Shown here: positions 59,680-64,000 of the stretch, piece after piece
Numbering within the stretch: position 1 is the first letter of the stretch
How the letters are laid out: the number at the start of each line of letters is the position of its first letter
Assembly (NCBI RefSeq): GCF_900217815.1
Contig: NZ_OBMT01000003.1
Span: 186,001 to 250,000, forward strand
Direction: 5' to 3'
From: Rhodobacter maris
GTDB lineage: Bacteria; Pseudomonadota; Alphaproteobacteria; Rhodobacterales; Rhodobacteraceae
Length of the DNA: 64,000 nucleotides
Translations under genes and position numbers: made by a program
The notes under the pieces: generated by a model
Seen by the model: the letters and a program-made list of their open reading frames with translations, nothing else
What the model was told of the DNA's origin: nothing
Database searches by the model: none

Positions 59680-60861
59680 TCACATCAGCCGCTCGATCGC
59701 CATCGCCGTTGCCTCGCCCCCGCCGATGCAGAGCGTGGCGACGCCGGTTTTCAGGCCATGCGTCTCAAGCGCGGCGAGCAGCGTTACGAGCACCCGCGCC
59801 CCCGACGCGCCGATCGGATGGCCAAGCGCGCAGGCGCCGCCGTGGATGTTGACCTTCTCGTGGTCCAGATCGAGCGCTTGCATCGCCGCCATGGCCACCA
59901 CCGCGAAAGCCTCGTTCACCTCGACAAGATCGACCCGCGCGAGGTCGAGATCGAGTTTGTCCGAGAGGCGCCTGAGCGCCCCGATCGGCGCCGTCGGGAA
60001 GAGGTTTGGCCTGTCGGCATGGGTCGCATGGCCGAGAATGCGGGCGCGGGGGGTAAGGCCCCGCCGTTCGGCCTCTGAGGCCCGCATCAGCACGAGGGCC
60101 GCGGCACCGTCGGAGATGGAGGAAGAATTCGCCGCCGTCACGGTGCCGCCCGCCCGGAACGCGGGGTTCAGGGTCGGGATCTTGTCGAGCCGTGCCTTGC
60201 CGGGCTGCTCGTCGATCTCCACGAGTGTCGTGCCCTTGCGGCCCGAGAGCGGGACCGGTGCGATCTCGGCGGCAAACCGCCCCCCTGCGATGGCCGCCTG
60301 CGCGCGGGTGAGCGAGGCGATCGCGTAGCTGTCCTGCGCCGCGCGGGAAAAGCCGAAGCTCTCGGCGCAATCCTCAGCAAAGGTGCCCATCAGGCGGCCC
60401 TTGTCATAGGCGTCTTCGAGACCGTCGAGGAACATGTGATCGAGCACCTGATCATGCCCGAGCCGGTAGCCCCCGCGCGCCTTGGCGAGGAGGTAGGGGG
60501 CGTTCGTCATGCTCTCCATGCCGCCGGCAAGCACCACCTGCGCCGTGCCCGCAAGCAGCAGGTCATGCCCGAACATCGCCGCTTTCATCCCCGAGCCGCA
60601 CATCTTGTTCACCGTGGTTGCGCCAGTAGCGAGCGGCAGCCCCGCGCCAAGCGCCGCTTGCCGCGCGGGGGCCTGCCCCTGCCCGGCAGGGAGCACGCAG
60701 CCCATGATCACCTCCTCCACGGCCTCGGGCGGGAGCCCGGCACGCGCGACCGCGGCCTTGATCGCCACCGCGCCGAGATCGGCCGCGCTGGCGGTGGCGA
60801 GATCGCCCTGAAAGCCCCCCATAGGGGTGCGCGCCATCCCCACGATCACGACAGGATCCAT
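59680..60861 (-). CDS. Acetyl-CoA C-acyltransferase (thiolase)
   Basis: The 393-aa thiolase has the nucleophile cysteine in KMCGSGMKAAMFG (near residue 88). The catalytic histidine lies in GGACALGHPIGASGARVL and the final cysteine in LCIGGGEATAMAIERLM. It condenses or cleaves acyl-CoA in fatty-acid or polyhydroxybutyrate metabolism. It lies 11 bases after an SDR gene on the same strand, a common pairing for 3-hydroxyacyl-CoA to acyl-CoA steps. The exact chain length is unknown. An ATG five codons upstream is possible. Confidence 0.93.
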   Translation of the reverse strand: MDPVVIVGMARTPMGGFQGDLATASAADLGAVAIKAAVARAGLPPEAVEEVIMGCVLPAGQGQAPARQAALGAGLPLATGATTVNKMCGSGMKAAMFGHDLLLAGTAQVVLAGGMESMTNAPYLLAKARGGYRLGHDQVLDHMFLDGLEDAYDKGRLMGTFAEDCAESFGFSRAAQDSYAIASLTRAQAAIAGGRFAAEIAPVPLSGRKGTTLVEIDEQPGKARLDKIPTLNPAFRAGGTVTAANSSSISDGAAALVLMRASEAERRGLTPRARILGHATHADRPNLFPTAPIGALRRLSDKLDLDLARVDLVEVNEAFAVVAMAAMQALDLDHEKVNIHGGACALGHPIGASGARVLVTLLAALETHGLKTGVATLCIGGGEATAMAIERLM

Positions 60862-60872
60862 CGCATCCCCCC

Positions 60873-61640
<768 letters not shown>

Positions 61641-61650
61641 GATTTCCTCC

Positions 61651-61667
61651 CTTTCCCTGAGGGAAAG
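61651..61667. promoter_or_regulatory. Palindrome upstream of the SDR/thiolase operon
   Basis: CTTTCCC-TGA-GGGAAAG is a perfect 17-base interrupted palindrome beginning 11 bases before the SDR start codon. It could be an operator; it also overlaps the ribosome-binding region (GGGAGG). Confidence 0.45.
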
Positions 61668-61786
61668 TTTAATCGCGCCCGGCCGCCCCGCAATGCCCGA
61701 GCGGGTCTGAGGCCGAAAGCGACGCAACGGAATTTGCCGTTGACGGGGCCGGACCGGGCGGCGAGAACGGCACAAAGGAGAGCGCC

Positions 61787-62263
61787 ATGAGCACTGCCAC
61801 CCCCGCCACCCGCGCCCTTGAGGCTGCAAAAGTGGCATTTGAGCGGATCGCTTACGACTATGTCCCGGGGCAGGAGAAAATCGGGCTGCATGCGGCCGAG
61901 GCGATCGGCGCCGCGCCGCGGGAAGTGCTGAAAACACTGATGGTCGAGGTGGATGGCAAGCCCGCCTGTGCGGTGATCCCGTCGGATGGCTCGCTGTCGA
62001 TGAAGAAGGTGGCGGCGGCTTTCGGAGGAAAGACCGCGGCGATGATGGCCCCCGACAAGGCCGAGCGTCTGACCGGTTTTCATACCGGCGGCATTTCGCC
62101 TTTCGGGCAGAAAAAACGTGTGCCCGTCGCGTTCGAGGAAAGCGCGCTCGGACTGGTCTCGGTGGTGATCAACGCTGGCCAGCGCGGCTTGATGGTGCGG
62201 CTCGCGCCAGCCGATGCGCTTGCCGTCTCGGGCGGCACGGCGCGGCCGCTTCTGGCGGGATAA
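61787..62263 (+). CDS. ybaK: Cys-tRNA(Pro) deacylase, YbaK/EbsC family
   Basis: The 158-aa protein is a typical YbaK. It has the catalytic lysine region [20 protein letters not shown] and the [16 protein letters not shown] motif. It removes cysteine wrongly attached to tRNA-Pro. The length is normal and AAAGGAG precedes the ATG by seven bases. It stands alone next to a long gap. Confidence 0.94.
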   Translation: MSTATPATRALEAAKVAFERIAYDYVPGQEKIGLHAAEAIGAAPREVLKTLMVEVDGKPACAVIPSDGSLSMKKVAAAFGGKTAAMMAPDKAERLTGFHTGGISPFGQKKRVPVAFEESALGLVSVVINAGQRGLMVRLAPADALAVSGGTARPLLAG

Positions 62264-62792
62264 GACATGTCATGGCCCCTGCGGCGGCCGGACAGCGGCT
62301 GCAATCCAGGGCGAGGCTGAAGGCGATGCGGACCCGGGGCTCCGGCCGGGAAGAGAGGCCCGATGATGAAAACGCTCCCCCCGTTTTGGCGACCGCGACG
62401 GGGAGATGCGCAGCCTACGCGCAAGCGGCCGCGGCTCGGTCCGCACAACCGGCTTGGCGGCTTGAGCGGATTTTAGGGGCTCACCCGACACTTCAGAAAT
62501 TCGGGGGCCAGCCGGAACGGCAATGGACCGGCGCGCTGCGGAGCGACAAACGCTTTTGAACCGGGGCGCGCCGGGGCGCGAAGAAGGGGATTCACAAGCC
62601 GAATCACTCGTGCTAGCCTGAGGGCAATCAAGGACCAGAAGGTCCATACCCAGGGCACGGGACATACAGGCAAAGACCTCTTGACCTCTCGAGGCGTTCG
62701 TGAGGTCAAGAGATTTCGGAAATCCGCGACATTCCCGGAAGACCCTTGCCGCTTTCGCGGTGCGCCCATGCGCGCCGGCGGCCCGAACCCGA
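62264..62792. other. 529-base intergenic region with RNA-like structure
   Basis: I find no supported protein gene. A minus-strand open frame covering most of the gap overlaps the 3' end of the OmpA-domain gene and looks like a chance frame. The right half contains a possible promoter (TTCACA-N17-TAGCCT at 62591-62619). A small hairpin, GGACC-AGAA-GGTCC, follows at 62632-62645, and the strong inverted repeat listed separately comes after it. Confidence 0.5.
62678..62712 (+). ncRNA. Candidate small RNA 3' hairpin
   Basis: CTCTTGACCTC and GAGGTCAAGAG are perfect 11-base arms around a 13-base loop. The hairpin follows a promoter-like sequence and a smaller hairpin, so the stretch from about 62625 to 62720 could be a small RNA. 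No poly-T run follows, so this is tentative. Confidence 0.3.
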
Positions 62793-64000
62793 TCAACGCT
62801 CGGTGAGTTTGAGTTCGATGCGGCGGTTCTGGGCCCGGGCATCCTCGCTTGTGCCTTCCGCTACCGGGCGGAATTCGCCATAGCCCGCCGCGGCGAGGCG
62901 TTTCGGGGCGAAACCCTGTGCGTCGATCAGGTAGCGCACCACCGAGAGCGCGCGGGCCTGACTGAGTTCCCAGTTGTCCTTGAACGCGCCTTGCCCGGAA
63001 AGCGGTGTGTCATCGGTGAAGCCATCGACTTCGAGCACCCAGTCGATCTCGGGCGGGATCTCCGAGGCCAGGATGCGGAAGGTTTCTGCCACACGGGCGA
63101 TTTGCGCCTGCCCTTCCGGGGCGAGATCGGCCGAACCGGGAGTGAACAGCACTTCGGACGAGAACACGAACCGGTCGCCCACCACCCTTACGCCTTGCCG
63201 GCCTTCGAGCAATTGCGACATCCGGCCGAAAAATTCCGAGCGGTAGCGCGCAAGATCCCTCGCTTCCGCTTCGGCGCGTTTGCGCGCCTCTTCTTCCAGC
63301 GTGGCGCGACGCTTCTGCTCGGCGGCCACCTGCGCCAGCGCAGCGTTGAGCTGGGTGCCGAGCGCCTCGACTTGCACCTTCGCGGCATCGTCCTTCGCTT
63401 TAGCCTCCCCCAGAACCGCTTGCAGATCGGCAAGCTGGCCGCGCAGGGCCGCGATCTGCTGGTTCAGAAGTGCCACCTGTTCGGCATTGCGGTCGGCCTC
63501 TGCCCGGGTTTCGGTGAGGGTCTTTTCAGCCAGCGCCTTCAGCGCGGCTTCCTTCTCGGCGGCGCTCAGCTGGGTCTCGAGCCTGCCTTGCAGATCCGTT
63601 TTCGCAGCCTCGGCGGCAGCGAGAAGCGTGAGCGTTTCCTCCGCCTTCCTGCGCGCCTGATCGAGGTCGAGCCGCGCTGCTGCGAGGGCGCTGTCGGTGG
63701 CCTTCAGATCCGCCTGAAGCCCCGCGATCTGCGCCGCTCGGGCCGTGAGATCCGTGCCTTGCGCCGCGATCGTGGCACTTTGCGATGCGATCCGTTCACG
63801 CGCCGTCGCGGCCTCGGCAAGAAGCCCCGCCACCTGCGCCTCGAAAGCGGAGATCTTCTCGCCCGCCGCGGTGAGCCGCCCGGTCAGCGCAGTGTTTTGC
63901 GCCTCTTGCAGGGAGAGCGCCTGCGCCAGCCCCGCCACCTGCGCGGCAAGGGCATCAAGCTCCTGATCTTTCGTGGTGATGGTGTCGCGCAGCATGGATT
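62793..64000 (-). CDS. Coiled-coil protein with C-terminal OmpA domain (partial)
   Basis: The frame enters from the right edge and ends at 62793. At least 400 residues are visible: a long Ala/Gln/Glu-rich coiled coil, then an OmpA/MotB-type peptidoglycan-binding domain (VLFTPGSADLAPEG, LEVDGFTDDTPLSG, AAGYGEFRPVAEG, NRRIELKL). It probably links the inner membrane to the cell wall, as in large alphaproteobacterial MotB-like proteins. The start and any membrane anchor lie beyond the window. Confidence 0.88.
   Translation of the reverse strand, partial: SMLRDTITTKDQELDALAAQVAGLAQALSLQEAQNTALTGRLTAAGEKISAFEAQVAGLLAEAATARERIASQSATIAAQGTDLTARAAQIAGLQADLKATDSALAAARLDLDQARRKAEETLTLLAAAEAAKTDLQGRLETQLSAAEKEAALKALAEKTLTETRAEADRNAEQVALLNQQIAALRGQLADLQAVLGEAKAKDDAAKVQVEALGTQLNAALAQVAAEQKRRATLEEEARKRAEAEARDLARYRSEFFGRMSQLLEGRQGVRVVGDRFVFSSEVLFTPGSADLAPEGQAQIARVAETFRILASEIPPEIDWVLEVDGFTDDTPLSGQGAFKDNWELSQARALSVVRYLIDAQGFAPKRLAAAGYGEFRPVAEGTSEDARAQNRRIELKLTER

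Noticed and set aside
62270-62842. A 190-residue minus-strand frame in the gap after ybaK
   Set aside because: It overlaps the OmpA-domain gene end, is Ser/Arg/Pro-rich without motifs and crosses the hairpin; probably chance.

Overview
The window looks like a chromosomal segment of a GC-rich alphaproteobacterium, most likely in the Rhodobacteraceae/Paracoccaceae (Rhodobacterales). The support is the sHdr-LbpA sulfur-oxidation locus, a type B-like PutA with a divergent Lrp-type PutR, an NDUFS4-type complex I accessory subunit, a DUF3572 protein, and gene order and codon bias typical of that group. I cannot place the species. I found no rRNA, tRNA, insertion sequence, prophage or CRISPR array.

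Region 1 (1-5442) is the 3' part of a sulfur-oxidising heterodisulfide-reductase-like operon: hdrB1 end, hdrA, a conserved hypothetical, hdrC2, hdrB2, an unrecognised 137-aa gene, lipoate-binding lbpA, dsrE and tusA. A tandem universal stress protein faces it. Region 2 (6404-18469) is a uronate catabolic operon divergent from a GntR/FCD regulator. It encodes uxaC, a DctPQM TRAP transporter, the 4-deoxyuronate enzymes kdgF-kduI-kduD, then a uronate reductase, uxuA, uxaA and kdgK. Together these convert hexuronates and unsaturated uronates to 2-keto-3-deoxy-6-phosphogluconate. selD follows behind its own promoter.

Region 3 (19736-30960) holds quinate/shikimate-type functions: 3-dehydroshikimate dehydratase fused to an HPPD-like domain, type II dehydroquinase, a shikimate/quinate dehydrogenase, a LacI regulator, an AEC permease and a TctCBA transporter. 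An acyl-CoA dehydrogenase and a family III CoA-transferase are mixed in. Region 4 (31119-36310) is putR/putA plus a second CoA-transferase. Region 5 (36365-40722) carries pabB-pabC, an aldo/keto reductase, two small lipoproteins and a Nudix hydrolase.

Region 6 (40887-43428) is a compact envelope module: a secreted EF-hand protein, an ECF-like sigma factor, a membrane anti-sigma candidate and a Spy/CpxP-like protein. Region 7 (43453-49506) is rich in signalling: a PleD-type diguanylate cyclase, then an H-NOX-like protein that lacks the heme-ligand histidine, paired with an HNOBA-GGDEF cyclase. Region 8 (49588-64000) holds housekeeping and singleton genes: nadD, dacB, uvrB, the complex I subunit, a NIT-domain chemoreceptor, an orphan FkbH-like protein, a thiolase plus SDR dehydrogenase pair, ybaK, and the C-terminal part of an OmpA-domain coiled-coil protein that runs off the end. 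Several intergenic gaps contain strong inverted repeats.
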